Of a stretch of 64,000 nt of DNA, positions 34,439 through 42,982 are shown piece after piece (within the stretch, counting starts at the first letter, position 1; every line of letters starts with the position of its first letter). The stretch is taken from the NCBI GenBank assembly GCA_002409595.1, contig DHNQ01000001.1, positions 115,083-179,082 on the forward strand. Direction: 5' to 3'. Origin of the DNA: Dysgonomonas sp. UBA5412 (GTDB taxonomy: Bacteria; Bacteroidota; Bacteroidia; Bacteroidales; Dysgonomonadaceae). Below the pieces are notes generated by a model. That model worked only from the letters and a program-made list of their open reading frames with translations, was not told the DNA's origin and did no database searches. Position numbers and translations under genes: made by a program.

Positions 34439-36901
34439 GTGATTTATCCTGAAAATTTCGAGTCCAAAATCGGATTTGATAAAATAAGACAATTTTTAAC
34501 AGCCAAATGTTTAAGCCCTTTAGGAGAAGAAAAAGTGTCAGACATGACATTTTCTTCATCCTATACCGATATAAAAGAAAGTCTATCTCAAACGAATGAA
34601 TTCATTCGCATCATACAAGAAGAAAATGACTTTCCGACCAATTACTTTCTCGATGTACGTGACTCTCTACGAAGCATACGTATAGCGGGAACATGGATAG
34701 ATGAAAGTGCCTTGTTCGATCTACGCCGCTCGTTGCAAACAATCAAGGAAATTGTTCTTTTTCTAAAAAAAGAGGATGAAGAAAACACACCATATCCACA
34801 TCTATATATATTAGCCGGAGAGGTTGTAATTTTTCCACAATTGATAACTCAAATAGATGGTATCTTAGATAAATTCGGACGGATCAAAGACAATGCATCA
34901 CCCGAATTGAGCCGAATTCGAAAAGAGATAGCACATATATCTAGCAGTATTTCAAAGAATCTGAATGCAATATTACGCACAGCTCAAAGCGAAGGGCTTG
35001 TCGAGAAAGATGTGACTCCAACCATGCGCGATGGTCGCTTAGTAATTCCTGTTGCACCGGCATTTAAGCGAAAAATAAAAGGGATTGTGCATGACGAATC
35101 AGCATCGGGCAAAACGGTATTTATAGAACCGGCAGAGGTTGTGGAAGCAAACAACAGAGTTAGGGAGCTTGAAAGTGAGGAACGCAGGGAAATAATAAAA
35201 ATTCTTATCGCCTTTACAGATATATTGCGACCTCTGGTGCCGGAGATAGTACAATCTTACGAGTTTCTGGCAATGATAGATTTCATAAGAGCCAAGGCTA
35301 CATTTGCCATCGACATAGAAGCGATAAATCCATCTCTTGAAAATACACAAATAGTAAGATGGTATGGAGCTAAGCATCCTTTACTCTTTATCTCGCACCG
35401 AAAACAGAATAAAACAATTGTGCCTCTTGATATAGAGCTGGAAGAAGACAATCGGTTACTGATCATATCCGGACCCAATGCCGGAGGAAAATCAGTATGT
35501 TTAAAAACAGTCGGGCTGCTTCAATATATGATCCAATGCGGATTGCCAATTCCATTGGACGAACGATCTAAAGTCGGAATATTCGATCATATATTTATAG
35601 ATATAGGTGACGAACAGTCTATCGAAAACGATTTAAGTACATATAGTTCACACCTGACAAACATGAAATTCTTCGTCAAAAATTGTGACAATAAAACAAT
35701 TCTTCTGATTGATGAATTTGGAGGAGGAACCGAACCTCAGATAGGTGGAGCAATTGCAGAATCTCTGTTGAAAAGGTTTAACGAAAAAGGTGCATTCGGG
35801 GTTATCACAACTCACTATCAGAACCTAAAACATTTTGCAAATGAGCATAAAGGAGTCATCAATGGAGCTATGCTCTACGACCGACACCTTATGCAACCAT
35901 TGTTCACCCTCTCGATAGGAAATCCGGGAAGTTCGTTTGCCATAGAAATTGCACGGAAAATAGGTTTGCCGGAAGATGTTATCGCTGATGCTTCGGATAT
36001 AGTAGGAAGCGATTATATCAATATGGATAAATATCTCCAAGATATAGTCAGAGACAAGCGTTATTGGGAAACAAAAAGGCAAAATGTTAGGCAAAAAGAA
36101 AAGCGGCTCGAAGAAATAACAGAAAGTTATGAAACTGATCTTTTATCTTTTGAAAAACAAAGGAAAGAAATAGTGCGACAAGCAAAGGCTGATGCAGAGA
36201 AACTTTTGGCAGAAGCCAATGCTAAAATAGAGAATACGATACGTACTATCAAAGAGGCTCAGGCTGACAAAGAAAAAACGAAGGAGGCGAGACTTACTTT
36301 AAGCAAATTTAAAGAGCAACTGGCAAACGAAGATAATCTGGCAGACAATAAAATCTCGCGTAAATTACAAAAGCTGAAAGAAAAGGATAAGCGAAAGAAA
36401 CAACAAGATGATGCTCCGAAAGAAATAAAACAAAATAAGATTAGCATTGGAGATAATGTCAGAATAAAAGGACAAGTATCTATCGGTCAGGTTGTAGATA
36501 TCCAAAAAGGTAATGCTATTGTAGCTTTGGGAATGATAAAGTCGACTGCAAAGTTAGAATCGTTGGAATATGTAAGTAAAAATCAAATAAAGAAAGAGAG
36601 TAAGAACAATCCGATAAATACTGTTTCGGGTAGCGACATGCGCGAAAAGAAGCTCAACTTTAAGCTAGATATAGATGTAAGAGGCATGCGCGGAGATGAA
36701 GCATTGCAGGCAGTTATGTATTTTATAGATGATGCTATCCTTGTCGGCGTTTCCCGTGTAAGAATACTGCACGGTACAGGCACAGGTGCTTTGCGACAAA
36801 TAATAAGAGATTATTTGCAATCTATACCGAGTGTGAGCAACTACCAAGATGAGCACGTACAATTTGGTGGAACAGGTATTACTGTTGTTGATTTAGAATA
36901 A
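34439..36901 (+). CDS. mutS2: MutS2 family ATPase/endonuclease
   Basis: The 820-residue protein starts at GTG 34439; residues IYPENFESKIGFDKIR are the usual MutS2 N-terminus and no better start exists. It lacks the MutS mismatch-recognition domain, has a core/clamp region, an ATPase with ISGPNAGGKS (~343-352) and LLIDEFGGGTEPQ (~421-433), a charged coiled coil (~530-660), and a C-terminal Smr nuclease domain with DVRGMRGDEA (~745) and RILHGTGTGALR (~775-786). MutS2 acts on recombination intermediates or, in Bacillus, on collided ribosomes. The NAD(P)-binding gene follows. Confidence 0.93.
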   Translation: MIYPENFESKIGFDKIRQFLTAKCLSPLGEEKVSDMTFSSSYTDIKESLSQTNEFIRIIQEENDFPTNYFLDVRDSLRSIRIAGTWIDESALFDLRRSLQTIKEIVLFLKKEDEENTPYPHLYILAGEVVIFPQLITQIDGILDKFGRIKDNASPELSRIRKEIAHISSSISKNLNAILRTAQSEGLVEKDVTPTMRDGRLVIPVAPAFKRKIKGIVHDESASGKTVFIEPAEVVEANNRVRELESEERREIIKILIAFTDILRPLVPEIVQSYEFLAMIDFIRAKATFAIDIEAINPSLENTQIVRWYGAKHPLLFISHRKQNKTIVPLDIELEEDNRLLIISGPNAGGKSVCLKTVGLLQYMIQCGLPIPLDERSKVGIFDHIFIDIGDEQSIENDLSTYSSHLTNMKFFVKNCDNKTILLIDEFGGGTEPQIGGAIAESLLKRFNEKGAFGVITTHYQNLKHFANEHKGVINGAMLYDRHLMQPLFTLSIGNPGSSFAIEIARKIGLPEDVIADASDIVGSDYINMDKYLQDIVRDKRYWETKRQNVRQKEKRLEEITESYETDLLSFEKQRKEIVRQAKADAEKLLAEANAKIENTIRTIKEAQADKEKTKEARLTLSKFKEQLANEDNLADNKISRKLQKLKEKDKRKKQQDDAPKEIKQNKISIGDNVRIKGQVSIGQVVDIQKGNAIVALGMIKSTAKLESLEYVSKNQIKKESKNNPINTVSGSDMREKKLNFKLDIDVRGMRGDEALQAVMYFIDDAILVGVSRVRILHGTGTGALRQIIRDYLQSIPSVSNYQDEHVQFGGTGITVVDLE

Positions 36902-36977
36902 ATTCTTATATTTGAATCTCTTTTTATTACTTGTTCCCAACTCAAGACCTAGCATCCGTAGAAATCAAAAAGTAGAA

Positions 36978-37652
36978 ATGGCAAAAACAGCAATTATTAT
37001 AGGAAGTACAGGCCTTACAGGTTCACAATTATTGAAAACATTGCTATCGAGTAATGTTTACGAAAAAGTGATTAGCTTTGTGAGGAAAGAAACAAAAATA
37101 TCTCATCCTAAATTAGTTCAACATGTGGTGGACTTTGCTGATCCCGAATCGTATGAAGAATTAATAGAAGGCAATGATATGTTTTGCTGCATGGGTACAA
37201 CTATAAAGAAAGCCGGAACCGAAGAGGCTTTTGAAAAAGTAGATTTGGCATACCCCATACAATTTGCAAGGGTGGCTGCCGGAAGAGGAGTAAAACAATA
37301 TTCGATTATATCATCATTAGGAGCAAATCCTAAATCCAACAATTTTTATCTTAGAACTAAAGGTAGATGTGAAGATGAATTAAGAAAGCTACCTTTTCAA
37401 TCTATTTCTGTATTTAGACCATCTTTATTGTTAGGAAATAGGAAAGAATTCAGATTGGGAGAAAAAACAATAGAATTCTTAATGAAAATTTTCTCGATAT
37501 TCTTTATAGGAAAACTAAAAAAATATCGTGCTATAGATATAAAGAAAGTAGCCTACGCTATGTTTCGTATTGCACAAGAAAACACAGTCGGATATCATGT
37601 ATATGAATCAGATACAATAGCTGAAATATACTCCCAAAAGGAATCTTTATAA
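36978..37652 (+). CDS. NAD(P)-binding Rossmann-fold oxidoreductase (HTATIP2/SDR-like)
   Basis: I start at ATG 36978 (224 residues, MAKTAIIIGSTGLTGSQLL), because the region between an earlier ATG at 36912 and here encodes no fold-like sequence. The N-terminal GSTGLTG loop binds NAD(P). A YLRTK segment (~120-124) provides the Tyr-x-x-x-Lys pair of extended short-chain dehydrogenases, and IISSLGANP precedes it with the matching Ser. The compact size is close to the HTATIP2/TIP30-like atypical SDRs. The substrate is unknown. It lies 76 bases after mutS2 without its own promoter motif, so it may be co-transcribed. Confidence 0.82.
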   Translation: MAKTAIIIGSTGLTGSQLLKTLLSSNVYEKVISFVRKETKISHPKLVQHVVDFADPESYEELIEGNDMFCCMGTTIKKAGTEEAFEKVDLAYPIQFARVAAGRGVKQYSIISSLGANPKSNNFYLRTKGRCEDELRKLPFQSISVFRPSLLLGNRKEFRLGEKTIEFLMKIFSIFFIGKLKKYRAIDIKKVAYAMFRIAQENTVGYHVYESDTIAEIYSQKESL

Positions 37653-37665
37653 AGAATATAATAAT

Positions 37666-38334
37666 ATGAAAAAACTTTTTACATTATCTATTTTATACAT
37701 AGTAACCTTCATCTGTTATGCACAGAATGAGGTAATAAAAGTCCCCTTAATACTTCAAGAGAATCTGTACTTACAGACAGGAGACCTTGTTACGACTCCC
37801 ATCGGTCAATATGGTAAAAAATTGTATTTCGGTCATACAAATGACAATACAGATCCTATATGGATGGCTCGATATAATACAGTACAATATTATTCTGAAT
37901 TAAGAGTTAATATTGGAGATGAATGGGGAGATAAATTTTGTGTAGGATTTCACCATTTTGAAGGAAGACCTTGGAAAAATATTCTTTTAGTCAGTACAGC
38001 AGGATTGATTGGAATCAATACAGACAATCCTCAATCAGAGCTAGATGTTAGGGGTAAAATTATAGCTGATGAAGTAGAAATAAAAGTTAATAAAGGTGCA
38101 GATTTTGTATTTAAACCTGATTATAATTTAAAGCCTTTATTCGAAGTTGAAAAATTTGTAAAAGAGAATCAACATTTGCCTGATATTCCATCTGAAAAAG
38201 AAATGCAAGAGAATGGCTTGAATGTAAATAATATACAAATTAAACTATTACAAAAGATTGAAGAATTAACTTTGTATGTGATTGAGCAAGAGAAAAAAAT
38301 TCAAGAATTACAAAGCAGACTTGAAGACAAATAG
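37666..38334 (+). CDS. Secreted protein with endosialidase-chaperone-like coiled-coil C-terminus
   Basis: The 222-residue protein has a signal peptide (KKLFTLSILYIVTFICYAQN) and a C-terminal half related to a family widespread in Bacteroidetes, recognisable by SELDVRGKIIADEVEIKV (~124-141), FVKENQHLPDIPSEKEMQ (~164-181) and a terminal coiled coil (KLLQKIEELTLYVIEQEKKI, ~190-212). Such tails trimerise and resemble the intramolecular chaperone domain of phage tail spikes. The N-terminal ~100 residues are probably beta-rich and unassigned. No phage gene is nearby. It begins 13 bases after the oxidoreductase gene. Confidence 0.72.
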   Translation: MKKLFTLSILYIVTFICYAQNEVIKVPLILQENLYLQTGDLVTTPIGQYGKKLYFGHTNDNTDPIWMARYNTVQYYSELRVNIGDEWGDKFCVGFHHFEGRPWKNILLVSTAGLIGINTDNPQSELDVRGKIIADEVEIKVNKGADFVFKPDYNLKPLFEVEKFVKENQHLPDIPSEKEMQENGLNVNNIQIKLLQKIEELTLYVIEQEKKIQELQSRLEDK

Positions 38335-38379
38335 AGATTAATTGATTCTTTTAACTAAAGCTCTAGTATACGTATATAA

Positions 38380-38411
38380 CTTTTTGGATTTTCTTCTTAA
38401 AATCCCAAAAG
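38380..38411. terminator. Candidate terminator after the coiled-coil protein gene
   Basis: CTTTTTGGATTTT pairs with AAAATCCCAAAAG with one mismatch across a 6-base loop. Positioned 46 bases after the stop; T run modest. Confidence 0.5.
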
Positions 38412-38552
38412 TTAGTTTGCCCCAATTTGGCTCACCACAAATAAATGACGTAAGGCTATTTTACGATACTGCCCATTAGTTTTATTTACACAATACCATG
38501 GACAATGTCTCCATTTATTTACGCAACCCTTTTCGTATATCTTCAAATAGAA

Positions 38553-39359
38553 TTATTTCTCTACGCCTTTTGTAAATTCAAGTACCATATTCCCATCTTT
38601 AAGAAAAGTCAACTTATCTCCATTCAATTGTATTTGAAACGGAGTTGAAAACAATGAAGTAAATAACCCTTCACCTTTCAAACTAGGGCATGCTCTTTTG
38701 GTAAGCATTACAAGACCAAAAGTTAATGTATTTCCATCTTGAGTATAAGATGTTCTATAAATATTGCAACCGGCATTACCTGAAACTCTGTTTTCCGGCA
38801 AAAACTCTATTGTAGGAGTTCCCATTGAAAATAATACAGATATATCCTCGCCTGCCATAGATGACAATGTCCATACTCCTGATAATGCTTCAGCATCAAT
38901 AGCTGCTGATTCGACTGGTACCATTCCTTTAACGAATTGAAGTACAACCCCTTTATCTTTAGAGAATGACAACACATTGTCTTTATCTAAAGAAAGAACA
39001 AGATTTGGTGTTGATAATGCTTGTAGAAACTGAGGTTCTTTATTACCATCTAAACAAGCCATACGGGTAGAAATAAGAGCTGGTGCAGATATTTTATTTT
39101 CAGGAGTCAAAGTAAAACTACCTGAAAAGTTATTACAACCTCCATTCCCTACTAAAGTGTTGTTTTCGAAATCAAATTGAAAATGCGGAATTCTATTACT
39201 AAATGCAGATTTAGCATCTTCTCCGTTCAAGGAATTAAGAATCCAATCTCCGGCTAATTCTGATTTATCAATGCCTTTTACAGATTTACAGCTCTGTAAT
39301 CCTGACATTAACGTAGCTATTGTAGCGACGAATGCTACTAAAATTAAAATACGTTTCAT
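38553..39359 (-). CDS. Lipoprotein with two META (HslJ-like) domains
   Basis: The 268-residue protein has a lipobox at Cys24 (GLQSC) and two tandem META domains, about residues 35-145 and 155-265. Each has the family landmarks: a W-x-L start (GDWILNSLNGE and GVWTLSSMAGE), a glycine-rich strand (VGNGGCNNFSGSF and SGNAGCNIYRTSY), and a Cys near the end of the core (STRMACLDGN and TKRACPSLKG). E. coli HslJ, a single META domain protein, is linked to novobiocin resistance and heat-shock stress; no activity is known. It is last in the leftward nitrilase-acyltransferase operon, 29 bases after the nitrilase. Confidence 0.85.
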   Translation of the reverse strand: MKRILILVAFVATIATLMSGLQSCKSVKGIDKSELAGDWILNSLNGEDAKSAFSNRIPHFQFDFENNTLVGNGGCNNFSGSFTLTPENKISAPALISTRMACLDGNKEPQFLQALSTPNLVLSLDKDNVLSFSKDKGVVLQFVKGMVPVESAAIDAEALSGVWTLSSMAGEDISVLFSMGTPTIEFLPENRVSGNAGCNIYRTSYTQDGNTLTFGLVMLTKRACPSLKGEGLFTSLFSTPFQIQLNGDKLTFLKDGNMVLEFTKGVEK

Positions 39360-39388
39360 AAGTTTAGTGTTTTATTTAAATAATAAAA

Positions 39389-40180
39389 TTATAATAATTT
39401 GAACTCATCAGCGTCTTTCCACACTGGAAATTTCTCTCTAAATCGTTCTAATTCGGATTTTGATATACATACAGTCTCTATATGGCTCTTATTTTGCTCG
39501 ATAGAGATTATATCCTCCCCTTTAGCATTTATAAGTTTAGAATCACCTGTATACTCCAATCCATTACCATCTCGGCCAATTCTATTTACTGCGCACACAT
39601 AGCTCATATTCTCTATAGCCCGTGCAGTAAGTAGGGTATTCCATACTTTGGCTCTAGATGCCGGCCAATTGGCAGTATAAATAAGTAAATCGTAGGAATT
39701 ATCTACATTTCGAGCCCAAATAGGAAAACGCAGATCATAACAAATGAGCAAACAGATATTAAATCCTTTATACTCAAAAATCAAACGATCGTTTCCTGCC
39801 GAAAAAGATTTCGGCTCGTTTCCCATTCTAAACAAATGTCGTTTATCATAAAAATATTCAGCATCGGGAGTAATAAAAAAACCTCTGTTAAAAAAAGCCT
39901 CCTGCTCCTTTGCAATAAAACTACCGCAAACAGCTACATCATATTCTTGAGACCATTTCTTAATTTCGCGCATAGCAACGCCATCATTAGGTTCGGCTAG
40001 GCTTCGGCTATTCATCGAAAATCCGGTTGTACACATTTCGGGAAGCACTACAATATCAGTCTTACCAGCTACAGAAACGATTGCATTATAAATGTAATCA
40101 AGATTAGCAGCTTTGTCTTCCCATACAATATCATATTGCGCGAGACTAATTCTCAATGATTGATCTTGCAGTATATCCAC
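39389..40180 (-). CDS. Nitrilase-superfamily omega-amidase (YafV-like)
   Basis: The 263-residue carbon-nitrogen hydrolase has the full catalytic set: Glu in VVLPEMCTTGF (~44-54), Lys in YDKRHLFRMG (~112-121), and nucleophilic Cys in LLICYDLRFP (~146-155). The residue pattern and length fit the omega-amidase branch (YafV in bacteria, Nit2 in eukaryotes) that hydrolyses alpha-ketoglutaramate or alpha-ketosuccinamate made by transamination. It starts 4 bases after the acyltransferase stop, in an operon with the 93-residue protein and the META lipoprotein. Confidence 0.88.
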   Translation of the reverse strand: MDILQDQSLRISLAQYDIVWEDKAANLDYIYNAIVSVAGKTDIVVLPEMCTTGFSMNSRSLAEPNDGVAMREIKKWSQEYDVAVCGSFIAKEQEAFFNRGFFITPDAEYFYDKRHLFRMGNEPKSFSAGNDRLIFEYKGFNICLLICYDLRFPIWARNVDNSYDLLIYTANWPASRAKVWNTLLTARAIENMSYVCAVNRIGRDGNGLEYTGDSKLINAKGEDIISIEQNKSHIETVCISKSELERFREKFPVWKDADEFKLL

Positions 40181-40184
40181 AGTT

Positions 40185-40724
40185 TTATAAAGAAAAATTT
40201 TGAGGATGCCTTGCTGTCACATCTTTGTAATATGACTTTATTACTTCTATATCAGCATCAGCATCTCCTGTCGGATAAAAAACAGTCTTAAATATTGCTT
40301 CCTTCTTCTTATAGTCAAAGGCAGCTACAACAATCGGAACTTTGGCTGCAAGAGCAATAAAATAAAAACCCTTTTTCCATTCAGTATTTAATTTTCGGGT
40401 TGCCTCAGGCGTAATAGCCAACTGAAAGCTATCCCTCTTTTCATATATCTCAGTCATTTGATCGGTCAGAGATGTTTTTCGGGATCTATCCACCGGAATA
40501 CCTCCTAATGATTTGAAAATAATGTTCATCGGAAAAAAGAACCATTCTTTCTTTATCAGAAAAGAAGCCTTACGCCCCATAGAACTATATATAATAAGTC
40601 CTAAAGGTAGATCCCAATTACTGGTATGTGGAGCAACGCATATAACACATTTCTGGGGTAAATCTGCACCACCTACAATTTTCCAACCACTAACTTTGAG
40701 TATTAAATTAGATAACCACTTCAT
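40185..40724 (-). CDS. 1-acylglycerol-3-phosphate O-acyltransferase-like protein
   Basis: This 179-residue protein has the PlsC-type HX4D motif in VAPHTSNWDLPLG (~30-42), a GGIPVDR segment (~74-80), and an ITPEATRK motif (~105-112) in place of the usual F-x-EGTRS, as in small acyltransferases of Bacteroidetes. It probably transfers an acyl chain to a lysophospholipid or related lipid. Its ATG overlaps the stop of the 93-residue upstream gene (TAATG), implying translational coupling. Confidence 0.82.
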   Translation of the reverse strand: MKWLSNLILKVSGWKIVGGADLPQKCVICVAPHTSNWDLPLGLIIYSSMGRKASFLIKKEWFFFPMNIIFKSLGGIPVDRSRKTSLTDQMTEIYEKRDSFQLAITPEATRKLNTEWKKGFYFIALAAKVPIVVAAFDYKKKEAIFKTVFYPTGDADADIEVIKSYYKDVTARHPQNFSL

Positions 40725-41005
40725 TATCCCAAAGAAGCTATATCTTTAGCTATTTTATTCGATTTCTCTCTAATATCGGCTCTCAGTTTCTTGTAATACG
40801 CCTTCACCCTACCTTTAACCTCTCTGCCTTCAGTTATATTTACTCTTTTACGTAAAGAGTCTCGTTCTTCCAAGATTTCTGTCATAACTTTATTTGCAGC
40901 CTCTTTGTCAGCATCTACAACAAACAATTTGTAAAACAAACAATCTACATAAAGTAAGTCCATTGTTTGATTTATATATTTTTTAAGATTACGCTTACTA
41001 CTCAT
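40724..41005 (-). CDS. Conserved small hypothetical protein
   Basis: No family recognised. The 93 residues are highly charged and mostly helical: an N-terminal basic stretch (SSKRNLKKYINQ), a helix with YVDCLFYKLFVVD, then a Lys/Arg/Glu-rich helix with LEERDSLRKRV and a basic C-terminus. It has no signal peptide or membrane segment. Coding status is supported by tight coupling to the acyltransferase (1-base overlap). A near-consensus -7 box (TACCTTTA, 41073-41066) lies about 60 bases before the ATG. Confidence 0.65.
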   Translation of the reverse strand: MSSKRNLKKYINQTMDLLYVDCLFYKLFVVDADKEAANKVMTEILEERDSLRKRVNITEGREVKGRVKAYYKKLRADIREKSNKIAKDIASLG

Positions 41006-41039
41006 AATGAATTTATTTTAAAAGGTTTCGTATCTTTAC

Positions 41040-41047
41040 TATCTTTG
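41040..41047 (+). promoter_or_regulatory. -7 element TATCTTTG upstream of glycogen synthase
   Basis: TAnnTTTG match that would give a leader of about 105 bases. No -33 box; low confidence. Confidence 0.3.
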
Positions 41048-41158
41048 TTATTCATAAAGATGAGGTAAAGGTACTAAAAAAGATACTGAAAATTTTTATT
41101 TATCTTCAACTTAATATAATTTAGGACTCGCACTTCAATCAAAGATACTTATAAACTT

Positions 41159-42814
41159 ATGGCAAAACAGAGCTACAAACCAGAGTACATTTTCGAAGCC
41201 AGCTGGGAGGTTTGCAACAAGGTCGGCGGAATATATACCGTTCTATCAACTAAAGCAAAATCGATGCAGGAAGCACACAAGGATAAAGTAATCTTCATTG
41301 GCCCCGATGTATGGGAAGAAGATGAAAGTCCTTGGTTCAAAGAAGATCAAAATCTATTAGCCGACTGGAAAAGTGTCGCTGTAGAACAAGATAAAATAGA
41401 TATACGTGTCGGACGCTGGGACATACCCGGAAATCCGATAGTTGTATTAGTTTCCTTTCGCCAGTTTTATCCTGCTAAAGACTTAATATACGGAGACATG
41501 TGGCATAAGTTTGGAGTAGACTCCTTACATGCTTATGGCGATTATGACGACTCTTGTATGTTTGCCTTTGCCTCGGGAGTGGTTATTGAAAGTTTTTATA
41601 AATACTACAAGCTGGATTCGAAAAAAGTAATCGCTCACTTTGATGAATGGATGCTGGGTATGGGGGCTCTTTATATAAAAGACCGATTGCCTAAAGTGGG
41701 CACTGTTTTTACTACCCATGCTACGTCAATAGGGCGTTCGATAGCCGGAAACGGCAAACCGTTATACAACTACCTTGCAGCTTATGACAGCGACCAGATG
41801 GCAAGAGAACTAAATATGGAAGCTAAACATTCGGTCGAAAAAACTGCAGCACAGCAAGTCGATTGCTTCACTACGGTGAGCGATATAACAGCCAGAGAAT
41901 GTCGCCAACTACTTGGTCGCGAACCATTGGTAACGCCTAATGGATTTGAAAAAGATTTTATACCTCAGCGAGACGACCACGAACGCAAACGTATTACTGC
42001 CCGAAAGACACTAATAAATGTAGCCGAAAAGCTTTTTGGCTACGATATAGAACAAGATGCCCTTCTTGTTGCAACCAGTGGTCGCTACGAATACAGAAAT
42101 AAAGGAATCGATGTATTTGTAGATGCAATGCACCGACTCGAACAAATAAAACAATTAGAAAAAGATGTAATTGCATTTATTATGGTTCCGGCTTGGACTA
42201 GTGGTTCACGTTCCGACCTGAGAGATCGCATTCATCTCAAAAAGACTCCTCTTGCACCTCTAAGCTATCCTTGGTTAACACATTGGTTACATAATATGAA
42301 CAATGATTCTGTACTTAATCAGATATCCTATCTGAAAATGCAGAATAAGAAAGAGGATAAAGTAAAAATCATTTTTGTACCTTCTTATCTGAATGGTGAT
42401 GATGGCATCTTTAATATGACATACTATGATTTGCTGATCGGTCTTGACGTCACAGTCTTTCCATCCTATTACGAACCTTGGGGATATACCCCGCACGAAA
42501 GTATTGCATTCTCCGTACCTACCATAACCACTTCATTAGCAGGATTTGGTTTATGGATGAGAAAGATGGGTGATGAAAGAGGCATGGATGACGGAGCAGA
42601 AGTCATTACCCGTGACGACTATAACTTTATAGAAGTATCGGAGGAAATATGCAACCGTGTTTTTGAAATGACAACCAAGAGCAGCGAACAAGAAAAAATA
42701 CTGCGTCAGGCGGCTTTAGACCGAGCTAACCTTGCCGACTGGGCACATTTCTATAAATACTATGAAGAGGCTTACGACATAGCACTTCATAAAGCCGAGG
42801 AGCGCAGTTTGTGA
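41159..42814 (+). CDS. GT3-type glycogen synthase
   Basis: This 551-residue glycosyltransferase resembles the GT3 (eukaryotic-type) glycogen synthases, not the usual bacterial GT5 GlgA. Signs are the N-terminal FEASWEVCNKVGGIYTVLSTK (in part; the K-V-G-G-I motif, ~20-30), HFDEWMLGMG (~160-169), TTHATSIGR (~182-190) and a C-terminal SYYEPWGYTPHESIAF segment (~438-453) with the conserved acidic nucleotide-sugar-binding residues. It extends alpha-1,4-glucan from UDP- or ADP-glucose. It precedes the alpha-glucan phosphorylase gene by 168 bases, giving a synthesis/breakdown pair. No branching enzyme or GlgC is visible here. Confidence 0.87.
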   Translation: MAKQSYKPEYIFEASWEVCNKVGGIYTVLSTKAKSMQEAHKDKVIFIGPDVWEEDESPWFKEDQNLLADWKSVAVEQDKIDIRVGRWDIPGNPIVVLVSFRQFYPAKDLIYGDMWHKFGVDSLHAYGDYDDSCMFAFASGVVIESFYKYYKLDSKKVIAHFDEWMLGMGALYIKDRLPKVGTVFTTHATSIGRSIAGNGKPLYNYLAAYDSDQMARELNMEAKHSVEKTAAQQVDCFTTVSDITARECRQLLGREPLVTPNGFEKDFIPQRDDHERKRITARKTLINVAEKLFGYDIEQDALLVATSGRYEYRNKGIDVFVDAMHRLEQIKQLEKDVIAFIMVPAWTSGSRSDLRDRIHLKKTPLAPLSYPWLTHWLHNMNNDSVLNQISYLKMQNKKEDKVKIIFVPSYLNGDDGIFNMTYYDLLIGLDVTVFPSYYEPWGYTPHESIAFSVPTITTSLAGFGLWMRKMGDERGMDDGAEVITRDDYNFIEVSEEICNRVFEMTTKSSEQEKILRQAALDRANLADWAHFYKYYEEAYDIALHKAEERSL

Positions 42815-42891
42815 TCTGATTATGCAAACGATTGCAGTTTTTGCAGCAATGCTAAGCTAGTAAAAGTTAGGTTTAAATATTTAAAGGACAT

Positions 42892-42899
42892 TATATTTG
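42892..42899 (+). promoter_or_regulatory. -7 element TATATTTG for the phosphorylase gene
   Basis: TAnnTTTG match; predicted leader about 77 bases, longer than most in this window. Confidence 0.4.
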
Positions 42900-42982
42900 T
42901 AAATACGCATTTGTGTCTGAACAATTAAAAATTACTATCTTACTAAAATAAACGGAATCTTATAGTTTTAAATAAAATATTT

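Noticed and set aside
36912..36977. Earlier ATG for the NAD(P)-binding protein
   Set aside because: The extension precedes the Rossmann strand, which normally begins within a few residues of the start; ATG 36978 fits.
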